Part shown: in pieces, positions 17,616-26,685 of the stretch
Layout: each line of letters begins with the position of its first letter
Position numbering within the stretch: position 1 is the stretch's first letter
Source: Paracoccaceae bacterium
GTDB taxonomy: Bacteria; Pseudomonadota; Alphaproteobacteria; Rhodobacterales; Rhodobacteraceae
Direction: 5' to 3'
NCBI GenBank assembly: GCA_009773055.1
Contig: WOUW01000002.1
Coordinates: forward strand, 1-64,000
DNA length: 64,000 nt
Position numbers and translations under genes: made by a program
The notes under the pieces: model-generated
Told to the model about the DNA's origin: nothing
What the model saw: the letters and a program-made list of their open reading frames with translations, nothing else
Databases searched by the model: none

Positions 17616-18514
17616 CGTTCGAGGGCATCTACACCCCCGCCATCACCCCGCACCGCAAGGACGGCTCTATCGACCAGGACGCCTTCGTCGCGCAGATCGA
17701 ATACCTGATCGCCGCCGGGGTCCACGGCATCATCAACGGCGGCTCGACCGGCGAATACTACGCCCAGTCGATGAACGAACGGCTGGAAATGGCCAGCATT
17801 GCCCGCGAGGTAACGAAAGGCCGCGTTCCCCTGATGGTCGGCACCGTGGCGATCCGGCTGGACGACAGCATTGCCATGGCCGAACACGCCGCCAAGATCG
17901 GCGCCGACTCGATCCTTGTCGGCTCGCCGCCTTACGCCGTCCCCACCGAACAGGAAAACGCGCTGAACGCGCTGGCCATCGACCGTGCGGCGAACCTGCC
18001 GATCATGCTTTACAACTACCCCGGTCGCATGGGCATCAACATGGGTGAGCAATTCCTCGACCGCGTCGGACGTTCCGCCAACTTCTGCGCCATCAAGGAA
18101 TCCTCGGGCGACATCAACCGCGTGCACCTCCTTGCCCGCGACTACCCGCATATCCGGATGTCATGCGGCATGGACGACCAGGCGCTGGAATTCTTCGCCT
18201 GGGGCTCCCGCTCCTGGGTCTGCGGCGGGTCGAACTTCCTGCCCGCAGAACATCTCGCCCTCTACAAAGCCTGTGTCATCGACGGCAACTTCGACAAGGG
18301 CCGCCGGATCATGTCGGCCCTGATGCCGTTGATGCGGGTGCTCGAACAGGGCGGCAAGTTCATCCAGTGCATCAAGCACGGCTGCGAGATGATGGGCCAG
18401 TATGCCGGCCCCACGCGCGCCCCGCTCAAAAGCCTGAACAAGGAAGAAAAGCGCCAGCTGGACCAGATCGTCCGCGTCCTTCAGACCACCATCGCCCAGA
18501 TCGTTGCAGAGTAG
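17612..18514 (+). CDS. Dihydrodipicolinate synthase/N-acetylneuraminate lyase family protein
   Basis: A 300-residue class I aldolase-like TIM barrel. Visible are the GGSTGEYYAQSMNER substrate loop (the GxxGE motif of DHDPS/NAL), the Tyr of LPIMLYNYPGRMGINM, and the Schiff-base Lys in FCAIKESSGDINR. Start 17612 follows GGAGGAG and overlaps the GntR stop. Genome context (catabolic regulator, ProC-like and FAD enzymes) argues for a catabolic aldolase or dehydratase rather than lysine biosynthesis. Substrate unknown. Confidence 0.9.
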   Translation: MTFEGIYTPAITPHRKDGSIDQDAFVAQIEYLIAAGVHGIINGGSTGEYYAQSMNERLEMASIAREVTKGRVPLMVGTVAIRLDDSIAMAEHAAKIGADSILVGSPPYAVPTEQENALNALAIDRAANLPIMLYNYPGRMGINMGEQFLDRVGRSANFCAIKESSGDINRVHLLARDYPHIRMSCGMDDQALEFFAWGSRSWVCGGSNFLPAEHLALYKACVIDGNFDKGRRIMSALMPLMRVLEQGGKFIQCIKHGCEMMGQYAGPTRAPLKSLNKEEKRQLDQIVRVLQTTIAQIVAE

Positions 18515-18518
18515 CCCT

Positions 18519-18914
18519 ATGTCCCTGCTCACCATCGAAGACGACAAGCCCATCGCCGCCGGTCTGTCCTTCCCCAAGACCGCCTTCATCGAGGGCCATT
18601 TCCGCCCCGCCAATCGGGTAAAGCGCAAGGACCGAGATCTGCTCGTCCTAGACTTTGACGGCTTCGACAAATCCGTCGCGGCGTCGATCCTCACGACGAA
18701 CGTCAAGCGTGCCCTGCACGGTGCCCGACGCCTGCGGGCGGGCGCGGACACGGTGATCTCGTTCAGCAAGGGCGACATCTCCACCCCCTGCGACGCCTTC
18801 ATTCAATCGGGCTTTGGCGGTCGCGACAAATGCATCCATGCCCACGACCCGTATAAGCAAGCGAAGACCATCCGGGTCGACCTCGCCGACGATGCGGACG
18901 AGGCCGTAGTCTGA
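18519..18914 (+). CDS. Unrecognised protein in the GntR/DapA-family cluster
   Basis: A 131-residue protein I do not recognise. It has no signal peptide or membrane segment; it is mixed charged (FRPANRVKRKDRDLLVLDFDGFDKS, HAHDPYKQAKTIRVDLADDADEAVV) with two Cys residues. It lies 4 bp after the aldolase gene and 1 bp before the ProC-like gene, so it is probably translated by coupling, though no clear Shine-Dalgarno site is seen. Its place in the operon implies a role in the same pathway. It could also be a truncated remnant. Confidence 0.6.
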   Translation: MSLLTIEDDKPIAAGLSFPKTAFIEGHFRPANRVKRKDRDLLVLDFDGFDKSVAASILTTNVKRALHGARRLRAGADTVISFSKGDISTPCDAFIQSGFGGRDKCIHAHDPYKQAKTIRVDLADDADEAVV

Positions 18915-18915
18915 C

Positions 18916-19677
18916 ATGCGCATCGGTTTCCTCGGGACGGGAGAGATCACCGCCGCCATGGTGCGGGGGCTACAGGGCCAGGGTCACCAGATCCTCGTCT
19001 CACCTCGAAACGCGCAGGTGGCCGCGTCCCTTGCCGAACTGCCCGGGGTCAGCATCGCCCCGAATGACCGGGTTGTGGCCGGTTCGGACGTCATCTTTCT
19101 CTGCCTTCTGGCCAGCGTGGCCAAAGAGATCCTCCCCGGCCTCCCCTTCTGCGCCGACCACGCCGTGATCTCCGTGATGGTCGATGCCCCGCTCGCCACG
19201 CTGCGCCCGCTTTGCGCACCCGCCACCGACATTGCCATCACCATCCCCCTGCCCCCCATCGCCGTCGGGGGCTGCCCGCTGCCCGTCTACCCGGACACCC
19301 CTGAGCTTCACGCCCTTTTCGGCGACCGAAACCTGATCCTCCCACAGCCCTCCGAAACCGCGCTGAACGCCCACCTCGGGGCCTCCGCGCTTTGTTCGCC
19401 GATTCTGGACCAGCTTCTGACCGCGACCGATTGGCTTGCGGGCTTCACCGGCAACCCTGCCGCTGCCGAGGCCTATATCGTCGCCATGATCCGCGCCTAT
19501 CTGCCGGAACGCGCAGCAGGCGGAGACCTTTCCGCAGGTCTGCAAAAGCTCTCCACCGAAGGCGGCCTGAACGCCGCACTGCGTGCTGCCATGGCCCCGG
19601 CGAAGGCTGACCTGCGTCAGGGGCTGGACGGTTTCCGCCCCCGGCTGGAACTGCCCGACACACAGGACCGGACATGA
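18916..19677 (+). CDS. NAD(P)-binding protein, pyrroline-5-carboxylate reductase-like
   Basis: A 253-residue protein with an N-terminal Rossmann motif MRIGFLGTGEITAAMVRGL as in ProC, followed by SPRNAQVAASLAE (Arg/Asn suggests NADPH) and the VIFLCLLASVAKEILPGL strand-helix. The helical C-terminus resembles the ProC dimerisation domain (AAAEAYIVAMIRAYLP) but is divergent from biosynthetic ProC. It would reduce a cyclic imine or oxidise its amine. Its stop overlaps the FAD oxidoreductase start by ATGA. True substrate unknown. Confidence 0.8.
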   Translation: MRIGFLGTGEITAAMVRGLQGQGHQILVSPRNAQVAASLAELPGVSIAPNDRVVAGSDVIFLCLLASVAKEILPGLPFCADHAVISVMVDAPLATLRPLCAPATDIAITIPLPPIAVGGCPLPVYPDTPELHALFGDRNLILPQPSETALNAHLGASALCSPILDQLLTATDWLAGFTGNPAAAEAYIVAMIRAYLPERAAGGDLSAGLQKLSTEGGLNAALRAAMAPAKADLRQGLDGFRPRLELPDTQDRT

Positions 19678-21014
19678 CCACCCATCAGGCCCGCCGGACC
19701 CCGGTCCACAAAGGCACCGCTGCATGGTCCGCCATCCTGCCGGGCCAGCCCGCCCCCATCCCCCTGCCCGGCGACCAGACCGTCGATGTTGCGATCATCG
19801 GCGGCGGTTTTGCGGGCCTCGCGGCCGCACGCCGCCTCCGCCAGCTTGACCCGACGCTGAAAGTCGCCGTGCTTGACGCCTCCCGCCTCGCCGAAGGCGC
19901 CTCGGGCCGCAACTCCGGCTTCATGATCGACTTGCCACATGAGCTGACCTCGGACGATTACGCGGGGCACGGAGACGACCGGGCGATGATCGCGCTGAAC
20001 CGCCAAGCCATCGCCTTCGCGCGCGGGGCCGTCGATGACTACAGCATCCGTCCTGATTACTTCGACACCGCAGGCAAGGTGAACGGCGCGGCCTCGGCCA
20101 CCGCCGACGCCCTGAACCGCAGCTACGCCGACCACCTCGCCAGCCTGGGCGAGCCGAACGAACACCTTGACGCGCAAAGCATGTATCAACTGACCGGCAG
20201 CCGCCACTACATCTCTGGCCTCTACACACCCGGCACGGTGATGCTGCAACCCGCAGGCTTCATGCGCGGCTTCGGCGAAGGGCTGCGTGCCAGCGGGGTT
20301 GGCATCTGGGAAAACACCCCCGTCATCGCCTTCGCCCGAAAAGGGAGCGGATGGACCCTCACCACCACGAAGGGCGCTGTCACTGCAGGCAAGATGATCC
20401 TCGCCAACAACGGCCATCTCGAAAGCTTCGGTTTCGCGGCGAACCGCCTGATGCACGTCTTTCTTTTCGCTTCGATGACCGTGGATCTCCCTTCCGACAC
20501 ACTGAAAGCCCTCGGCGGCCAGCCCCGCTGGGGCGTCACGCCCGCCGATCCGATGGGCACCACCATGCGCCGGATCGACACCGCCTTGGGCGGCAACCGC
20601 ATCATCACCCGCACCTGCGCGACTTTCGATCCGGGGATGGAACCATCCGACGCCACCCTCCGCCGCGCCGCTGCTGTCCATGCCCGAAAGTTCGCCGACC
20701 GCTTCCCAACCCTAGACAGCGTGAAGCAAGAATACACTTGGGCCGGCCATCTTTGCCTCACCCGCAACGGTGTCTCGATCGCGAAGGAGCTGGAACCCGG
20801 CCTCTACGCCGCCACCGTCTGCAACGGCCTTGGCACCGCCCGCAGCACCCTTACCGGCATCGCGGCGGCCGAGCTGGCATTGGGCCTTCACACCGACGCC
20901 ACCCGCCACTTCGCGGCCGAAGCCGAGCCCGCCAAGCTCCCCCCGAAACCATTCGCCACCCTTGGTGCCACTGCCTACCTCCGCTTCAGGGAATGGCGCG
21001 CCGGGGCGGAATAG
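19674..21014 (+). CDS. FAD-dependent oxidoreductase (DAO family, OrdL/PuuB-like)
   Basis: A 446-residue flavoprotein. The FAD Rossmann motif DVAIIGGGFAGLAAARRL begins near residue 38, followed by LDASRLAEGASGRNSGFMIDLPHE, characteristic of gamma-glutamylputrescine or sarcosine-type oxidoreductases. The C-terminal flavin motif is AATVCNGLGTARSTLTG. It likely oxidises an amine or imino acid. Last gene of the GntR cluster; a 57-bp gap follows before the DUF1624 gene. Confidence 0.85.
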   Translation: MTTHQARRTPVHKGTAAWSAILPGQPAPIPLPGDQTVDVAIIGGGFAGLAAARRLRQLDPTLKVAVLDASRLAEGASGRNSGFMIDLPHELTSDDYAGHGDDRAMIALNRQAIAFARGAVDDYSIRPDYFDTAGKVNGAASATADALNRSYADHLASLGEPNEHLDAQSMYQLTGSRHYISGLYTPGTVMLQPAGFMRGFGEGLRASGVGIWENTPVIAFARKGSGWTLTTTKGAVTAGKMILANNGHLESFGFAANRLMHVFLFASMTVDLPSDTLKALGGQPRWGVTPADPMGTTMRRIDTALGGNRIITRTCATFDPGMEPSDATLRRAAAVHARKFADRFPTLDSVKQEYTWAGHLCLTRNGVSIAKELEPGLYAATVCNGLGTARSTLTGIAAAELALGLHTDATRHFAAEAEPAKLPPKPFATLGATAYLRFREWRAGAE

Positions 21015-21071
21015 ACCGACCCCAGCGCCATCCGGCTTGCAGCCACCGGCAATCCGCGCCACCTTCGCCAG

Positions 21072-21803
21072 ATGTCCAACACGCCAGACCTCCTGCCCCC
21101 CGGCCGCCTGACCGTGCTCGACACAGCGCGGACACTGGCCATCGTCGCCATGGTTGCCTACCACTTCACCTTCGACCTCGCGCTTTTCGGCTACATCCCG
21201 TCGGGCACCATGTCCCAGTCCTTCTGGTATTATTTCGCCCGAAGCATCGCGGGCAGCTTCCTGTTTCTGTCCGGCATCAGCCTCTGGCTCGCTCACGCCA
21301 GGGGCATCCGCTGGCCGTCGTTCTGGAAGCGCTGGGCAAAACTCGTCGCCGCCGCGGCGCTCGTCACCCTGGCCAGCATCTGGCTGGTCCCCGGCGGCCC
21401 GATCTGGTTCGGCATCCTTCATGCCATGGCTGCCACTGCCCTGATCGGCCTCGTCGCCCTGCGGCTCCCCTGGCCAGTGACCCTTGCACTTGCAGCCCTG
21501 ATCTTCACCGCCGCCTGGGGTCCGCGTTTCCCGGCTTTCGACCCGATCTGGCTGGTCTGGACCGGTCTGGCCGAGACCCGGCCCATGATGGGCGACTACG
21601 TCCCGCTGATCCCCTGGGCCGCCCCCGCCCTCGCCGGGCTCGCTGTCGCGAAGGCACTGCGCCTCGACCGCTGGCGTGGCACCGCACCGTCCCGACTGAT
21701 GCGCATCCTCAACTTCCCCGGGCGGCATTCCCTGATCATCTACCTGATCCACCAGCCGATCCTCTTCGGCCTCTTCAACCTCTACGCCCGCCTCACCTCC
21801 TGA
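21072..21803 (+). CDS. DUF1624 / heparan-alpha-glucosaminide N-acetyltransferase-like membrane protein
   Basis: A 243-residue polytopic membrane protein. It starts with RLTVLDTARTLAIVAMVAYHFTFDLALFGY, the DUF1624 signature with the conserved Asp and His, followed by FLSGISLWLAHARG and about six further helices; the end has the family-typical GRHSLIIYLIHQPILFG. Related membrane acyltransferases move acyl groups onto sugars, but the bacterial substrate here is unknown. Confidence 0.85.
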   Translation: MSNTPDLLPPGRLTVLDTARTLAIVAMVAYHFTFDLALFGYIPSGTMSQSFWYYFARSIAGSFLFLSGISLWLAHARGIRWPSFWKRWAKLVAAAALVTLASIWLVPGGPIWFGILHAMAATALIGLVALRLPWPVTLALAALIFTAAWGPRFPAFDPIWLVWTGLAETRPMMGDYVPLIPWAAPALAGLAVAKALRLDRWRGTAPSRLMRILNFPGRHSLIIYLIHQPILFGLFNLYARLTS

Positions 21804-21859
21804 CGCTTCCCCTCGCCCCCGCTTTCCGCTAATCCGGGCCGCAAGTTTGGAGACGTCCG

Positions 21860-24277
21860 ATGAAGTTCACCCTGTCCTGGCTGAAAGATCACCTCGACAC
21901 CGAGGCCACCGTCGAGGCGCTGACCGAGGCGCTGACCGACCTTGGCCTCGAAGTCGAAGGCGTCGAGGACCCCACGGCGCAACTTGGGGCCTTCCGCATC
22001 TGCCGGGTGATCGAGGCCGTCCAGCACCCCAACGCCGACCGCCTCCGCGTCTGCCGGGTGGAAACCTGGCCCGACGGTCCCGGCGGCCGAACCGAGGAAG
22101 TCCAGGTCGTTTGCGGTGCGCCCAACGCCAAGACAGGCCTTGTCGGCGTCTTCGCGCCGCCCGGCACCCATGTCCCGGGCACCGGCGTCGACCTCAAGCC
22201 CGGCAATATCCGGGGTGTGGACAGCAACGGGATGCTCTGCTCCGAACGCGAGCTGATGCTCTCCGACAACCACGACGGCATCATCGAACTGCCCGCCGAT
22301 GCGCCCTTGGGCGTCCGCTACATCGACTGGAAGGGCCTGAACGACCCGGTCGTCGAGATCAAGGTCACCCCGAACCGCCCCGACGCGCTCGGCATCCACG
22401 GCATCGCCCGCGACCTAGCCGCGCGCGGCATGGGCAAGCTGAAGCCGGTCATCGCGACGCCGGTCACGGGGAAGTTCCCCACCCCCATCGGTATCCACAT
22501 CGACCCGAGTCTCAAGACCAAAGGCTGCCCCCATTTCGCCGGTCGCCTGATCCGTGGCGTGAAGAACGGTCCCTCGCCCGACTGGATGCAAGCCCGTCTC
22601 AAGGCCATTGGCCTGCGCCCCATTTCGGCGCTAGTGGACATCACCAACTACTTCACCTTCGGCCTGAACCGCCCCCTGCACGTCTTCGACGCCGCCAAGG
22701 TCAAGGGCGACCTTCAGATCCGCCCCGCGAAGGACGGCGAAACCCTGCTCGCGCTCGACGGCAAGACCTACACCCTGACCCCCGGCCAAATGGTCATCGC
22801 CGACGACCACGGCCCGGAATCCCTCGCCGGGATCATGGGCGGCGAGGCTTCGGGCTGCTCCCCCGAAACCACTGACGTCTTTCTTGAGTCGGCCTGGTGG
22901 GATCCGATCACCATCGCCGCCACTGGCCGCGCGCTGAAGATCAACTCCGACGCCCGCTACCGGTTCGAACGCGGCGTGGACCCGGCCTTCACCCTTCCGG
23001 GCCTCGAACTCGCGACCCAGATGATCCTCGACCTCTGCGGCGGCGAGGCCGGGACCGTGGTGCAGGACGGCGCCCCCGTCGACCCGACCCGTAGTTACCA
23101 GTTGAACCCCGCCCGCGTCGTCAGCCTCGTCGGCATGGAGATCCCCGAGGCGACCCAGCGCGCCACGCTCGAGGCTTTGGGCTTCACCTTGAACGGCAAC
23201 GCCGTCACCCCGCCGACCTGGCGCCCCGACATCCTCGGCGACGCCGACCTCGTCGAGGAAGTTGCCCGCATCGCCAGCCTGACGAAACTCCAAGGCGCGC
23301 CCATGGCCCGGCAGCTTCCCGGCGTCCCACGTCCGATCCTGACGCCGCTGCAGGTCCGCGAGCGCACCGCCCGCCGCACCATCGCGGCCTTGGGCTACAA
23401 CGAATGCGTGACCTACAGCTTCATCGACGCCAAGGCGGCTACCCTGTTCGGCGGCGGATCGGATGCTGTCCGGGTCGAAAACCCCATCTCCTCCGAGATG
23501 ACGCATCTCCGCCCCGACCTCCTCCCCGGCCTCCTCGCCGCCGCCGCCCGCAACCAGGCGCGCGGCTTCATGGACCTGTCGCTCTTCGAAATCGGCCCCG
23601 CCTTCCAGGGGGGCGAGCCCGGCGACCAGCACCTGCAAGCCGCAGGCCTTCTGGTCGGAGCCGCCGCCCAGCGTGACCCCCATGGCAGCCGCCGCATGGT
23701 CGATGTCTTCGACGCCAAGGCCGATGCCGAGGCTGTCCTCGCCGCCCTTGGCGCGCCCGCCCGGACACAGATCACCCGTAAACTGGCTGACTGGTGGCAC
23801 CCCGGCCGCTCTGGAGTGATCGGCCTAGGCCCCAACACCCTTGCCACCTTCGGCGAGGTTCACCCGCGCATCCTGCACGCCATGGATGTCAAAGGCCCCG
23901 CCGTGGCCTTCACCATCCTGATCGCCAATGTCCCTGCGCCCAAGGTCAAGACCCCGACCCGACCCGCGCTCGCCATCAGTGACCTGCAGGCCGTGGACCG
24001 CGACTTCGCCTTCGTGGTGGACGCGAAGGTCGAAGCCCTCACTGCCGTCAACGCCGCGCAAGGTGCCGACAAGGCCCTGATCGAATCCGTCCGCGTCTTC
24101 GACCAGTTTACCGGCGACAAGGCCGAGGCGCAGATGGGCCCCGGCAAGAAATCCATCGCCCTGACCGTCCGCCTGCAGCCACAGGACAAGACCCTGACCG
24201 AAGCCGAGATCGAATCCGTCAGTGCCAAGATCATCGAGAAGGTCACGAAGGCGACAGGCGGCAGCCTGCGGGGCTGA
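21860..24277 (+). CDS. pheT: Phenylalanine--tRNA ligase beta subunit
   Basis: An 805-residue subunit (E. coli 795). It opens with MKFTLSWLKDHLDTEATVEAL; the EMAP/OB tRNA-binding domain follows (VVCGAPNAKTGLVGVFAPPGT). B3/B4 editing domain: VEIKVTPNRPDALGIHGIARDL and the DITNYFTFGLNRPLHVFDAAK motif. B5 and core synthetase-like domains precede the anticodon-binding FDX-ACB domain (PALAISDLQAVDRDFAFVVD...). It charges tRNA-Phe with PheS, whose gene is not adjacent or elsewhere in the window. The palindromic terminator at 24290 follows 12 bp after the stop. Confidence 0.97.
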   Translation: MKFTLSWLKDHLDTEATVEALTEALTDLGLEVEGVEDPTAQLGAFRICRVIEAVQHPNADRLRVCRVETWPDGPGGRTEEVQVVCGAPNAKTGLVGVFAPPGTHVPGTGVDLKPGNIRGVDSNGMLCSERELMLSDNHDGIIELPADAPLGVRYIDWKGLNDPVVEIKVTPNRPDALGIHGIARDLAARGMGKLKPVIATPVTGKFPTPIGIHIDPSLKTKGCPHFAGRLIRGVKNGPSPDWMQARLKAIGLRPISALVDITNYFTFGLNRPLHVFDAAKVKGDLQIRPAKDGETLLALDGKTYTLTPGQMVIADDHGPESLAGIMGGEASGCSPETTDVFLESAWWDPITIAATGRALKINSDARYRFERGVDPAFTLPGLELATQMILDLCGGEAGTVVQDGAPVDPTRSYQLNPARVVSLVGMEIPEATQRATLEALGFTLNGNAVTPPTWRPDILGDADLVEEVARIASLTKLQGAPMARQLPGVPRPILTPLQVRERTARRTIAALGYNECVTYSFIDAKAATLFGGGSDAVRVENPISSEMTHLRPDLLPGLLAAAARNQARGFMDLSLFEIGPAFQGGEPGDQHLQAAGLLVGAAAQRDPHGSRRMVDVFDAKADAEAVLAALGAPARTQITRKLADWWHPGRSGVIGLGPNTLATFGEVHPRILHAMDVKGPAVAFTILIANVPAPKVKTPTRPALAISDLQAVDRDFAFVVDAKVEALTAVNAAQGADKALIESVRVFDQFTGDKAEAQMGPGKKSIALTVRLQPQDKTLTEAEIESVSAKIIEKVTKATGGSLRG

Positions 24278-24289
24278 TCCGGCACGCGA

Positions 24290-24322
24290 GCTCTAAAATT
24301 CTTCGCCGAAGAATTTTAGAGC
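24290..24322. terminator. Bidirectional terminator (perfect 15-bp palindrome)
   Basis: GCTCTAAAATTCTTC / GAAGAATTTTAGAGC with a 3-nt loop, between convergent pheT and the DUF1523 gene. AT-rich runs lie within the stem, so it can act on either strand. A shorter palindrome of similar composition is at 51837-51860. Confidence 0.75.
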
Positions 24323-24335
24323 CCCGCCGCTCCGC

Positions 24336-25016
24336 CTACTTCCTGGCCCGCCACGTCCCCAGCCAGGCCCCGATCCGGCCGAAGAAGCCGCGTGCCTCTT
24401 TCTGCACCGCTTCCACCCGCGCGCCTGCCGCATCAAACGTCTCACCCACATCGGCCAGCGCCGGGTCGACCATCCGCTCGCGGAACTGCAGCCACATCTT
24501 GCGGACCATGAAGATCACGAAAGCCAGGAACACCAGCAGGATGATGTTGACCCACGGGATAATCGTCACATTCGGGCCGTCCACGGGTGTCACGCTCACC
24601 GCATTGGGAAAGATCGAGAAAATTGGCAACCGCCAGCCGTAATGCGTGATCGACACCCATTGCGGGTTCGTCTTGTCCGATTTCAGGTTCTGCGCCTCGG
24701 CCTGCAGGGTGCTGGAATCCCACTTGAAATAGGGCGGCCAGAACCATCCAGTATCCTCGTTCCGGTAGACCATCACGCTTTGCCCATCCGGGAACACCGC
24801 GTCGATGAAGCGGATGTCGCGCACCGTAGCCGTCGTCTCCACCCCCGTCCCGGTATCCTCAATTGAATAGAACATCCAGTTTGCGCCAATGGGCGTGTTC
24901 TTGTTGTAGGTGTTGATGATCTGCACGACGTCATGCTGCGGCAGGGTGTAGTGCAGAAAGAGGCCGACGATCACCAGCGCCAGAATCCGCAGCCCCCACT
25001 TGATCTTGGTCCACAT
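24336..25016 (-). CDS. DUF1523-family membrane-anchored protein
   Basis: A 226-residue protein with an N-terminal membrane helix (WGLRILALVIVGLFLHYTLP), a roughly 120-residue extracytoplasmic domain (HDVVQIINTYNKN, VRDIRFIDAVFPDGQSVMVYRNEDTGWFWPPYFK) and a second helix (VNIILLVFLAFVIFMVRKMW). An amphipathic cytoplasmic tail ends it. The topology and motifs are those of DUF1523. AAAGGA precedes the ATG. Last gene of the AAA ATPase cluster. Function unknown. Confidence 0.8.
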   Translation of the reverse strand: MWTKIKWGLRILALVIVGLFLHYTLPQHDVVQIINTYNKNTPIGANWMFYSIEDTGTGVETTATVRDIRFIDAVFPDGQSVMVYRNEDTGWFWPPYFKWDSSTLQAEAQNLKSDKTNPQWVSITHYGWRLPIFSIFPNAVSVTPVDGPNVTIIPWVNIILLVFLAFVIFMVRKMWLQFRERMVDPALADVGETFDAAGARVEAVQKEARGFFGRIGAWLGTWRARK

Positions 25017-25028
25017 GGGCGCGTCCTT

Positions 25029-25307
25029 TCAGTACCAGTTTACGAAATAGATCGTCAGCAGGAAGCCGACGGTCGGGATGATATAGATAAGCCATAGCAG
25101 GCGCTTTTTCAGCCCCTTGTCGTAATGGATCATCCCCGCTTCGATGAAGGCCGACCGTTCCTGCATGGTCAGCCCCTCCCGAGCCGGGTCGGTGTCCCAT
25201 TCCTTCTCCAGCTTCTCGCGCCGGACCGACCGGGAATAGACCGACGTCAGGAAATAGGCGATCGTCAGACCGACATAGAGAAAGAACGCAAGGCGCAGCC
25301 AACCCAT
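25029..25307 (-). CDS. Small two-helix membrane protein
   Basis: A 92-residue protein with an N-terminal helix (LAFFLYVGLTIAYFLTSVY), a charged cytoplasmic stretch (RREKLEKEWDTDPAREGLTMQERSAF) and a C-terminal helix (LLWLIYIIPTVGFLLTIYFV). No domain recognised. It starts the base after the stop of the 455-aa gene and ends 12 bp before DUF1523, so it is clearly in the same operon. Confidence 0.75.
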   Translation of the reverse strand: MGWLRLAFFLYVGLTIAYFLTSVYSRSVRREKLEKEWDTDPAREGLTMQERSAFIEAGMIHYDKGLKKRLLWLIYIIPTVGFLLTIYFVNWY

Positions 25308-26675
25308 CTAGCGTCTCCCTCCCCAAGGGCCCACGACCGGCCCGTGCCCAGCTGTTCGCGCCGGTTTCGGCCCCGCCGCCATTTGCGGCCGCTGCAATTC
25401 GTCCATCCCAGGCTCCGGCCCGAACAGGGCCGTCCGCGCGCCCTCACGGTCCACCTGATACTCCCGCGCCAGAAAATCCGCCACATAGGTCTTCTTGCGA
25501 TCCGACCAGGTGGCGTATTGCCCGTAGAACAGCTCCTTGTGGGTGATGAACATCTGCCGCACGTCCATCGGTGACAGCTCGGACAGAAGCATGTTCACCA
25601 GATCTCGGTCCGCCCCCGCCTTGCCCCGCAGCGTGTAGAAATACGCCGGATGCTCTGACGTGATCTTCGGCCAGGCTCCCCCCGCCTCCACCCAGCGGAG
25701 GAGGTCCGCCAGCCCCAAAAACTCCGCAGGCAGGGCCGACCCAAGCTTGTAGGCAACCTTCCGCAATTCCGTCCGCCGCGCGTCGCCGATCTCGATCCCC
25801 AGCCGATCCGCCGCATCGACCAGGATGAAATCCATCTTCTGCCGCAGGATCGCCGCCGCATCGGTGCCCCGCGCCTGCACGATGGGTTCGGTCAGGTTGT
25901 TGCGCTCCAGCCAGTCGGCGATCTGGTTCCGATGCGTCAGGTCCATCACCTGCGCCACCGGCACCTCTCCCAAAGACTGCCAGTCCAGTGTCGAGATCGC
26001 CGCCGGGAACCGTACATCGCGAAAGATGTAGACCCCGCCGAAATGGCTGGTCCAGTAATTCGCCTGACTGAACGTCATCGCCGGAAGGCTGATCGGCACC
26101 CGCGTCACGTCCCCGGTCTTCTTCGCCAGCCCGATCATCTCCGCCACCAGCACATCGTCGCGCCAGCCGTCCGGCTCCTGCCGGAACCGCTCGATCAGCT
26201 TCGCCAGCTTCCCCGCATCCGCCACATGCCCGCCGATCGTATCCGCCTCGACCGTCACCTGCCTTATGTCGAACAGCTTGGCCGGCGTGTCGAAGGCATA
26301 GACCGAGTTCTGCAACTCCCCCGCCACCGCATCCCTTGCGGTCAGGGCAAACAATTGCGCCTCGTTCTTCTCGATGAACTGCGTCAGGATTCCGCGGCTG
26401 GTGGAGAACTTGATGTTCAGCAAAGGCGCATCCTTCTGCGCCGTGGTCAGCAAGATGAACTGCCGGTTCGCCCCGTTGGGGTTGAGGTAGAGGTCATCTT
26501 TCAGCTCATCCCCGATCTCCGGCGAATAGCCCGACAGGTCAATGTGGAAATCGTCGAGCCTGGTCGTCTTGCCGGTGAGATGCTTGAGCGCCCGGTTGTA
26601 GCGTTCGACAAGGGCGGGCGAGGAGACCTCGATCAGGTTCCCGAACATCAGACCGCGTTGGATGAGGCGTTTCAT
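25308..26675 (-). CDS. Conserved unknown protein (DUF6638-like)
   Basis: A 455-residue soluble protein. I believe it matches the Rhodobacterales family named DUF6638, from memory only. It begins MKRLIQRGLMFGNLIEVSSPALVERYNRAL and includes LTHRNQIADWLERNNLTEPIV and MLLSELSPMDVRQMFITHKELFYGQYATW; no catalytic motif is recognised. The Pro/Gly-rich tail looks disordered. It belongs to the AAA cluster but is separated from its upstream partners by the TIR-like/DUF2188 cassette. Confidence 0.72.
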   Translation of the reverse strand: MKRLIQRGLMFGNLIEVSSPALVERYNRALKHLTGKTTRLDDFHIDLSGYSPEIGDELKDDLYLNPNGANRQFILLTTAQKDAPLLNIKFSTSRGILTQFIEKNEAQLFALTARDAVAGELQNSVYAFDTPAKLFDIRQVTVEADTIGGHVADAGKLAKLIERFRQEPDGWRDDVLVAEMIGLAKKTGDVTRVPISLPAMTFSQANYWTSHFGGVYIFRDVRFPAAISTLDWQSLGEVPVAQVMDLTHRNQIADWLERNNLTEPIVQARGTDAAAILRQKMDFILVDAADRLGIEIGDARRTELRKVAYKLGSALPAEFLGLADLLRWVEAGGAWPKITSEHPAYFYTLRGKAGADRDLVNMLLSELSPMDVRQMFITHKELFYGQYATWSDRKKTYVADFLAREYQVDREGARTALFGPEPGMDELQRPQMAAGPKPARTAGHGPVVGPWGGRR

Positions 26676-26685
26676 TCAGACCTCC

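Noticed and set aside
18519-18914. Calling the 131-aa orphan a known enzyme subunit
   Set aside because: No motif supports any family assignment.
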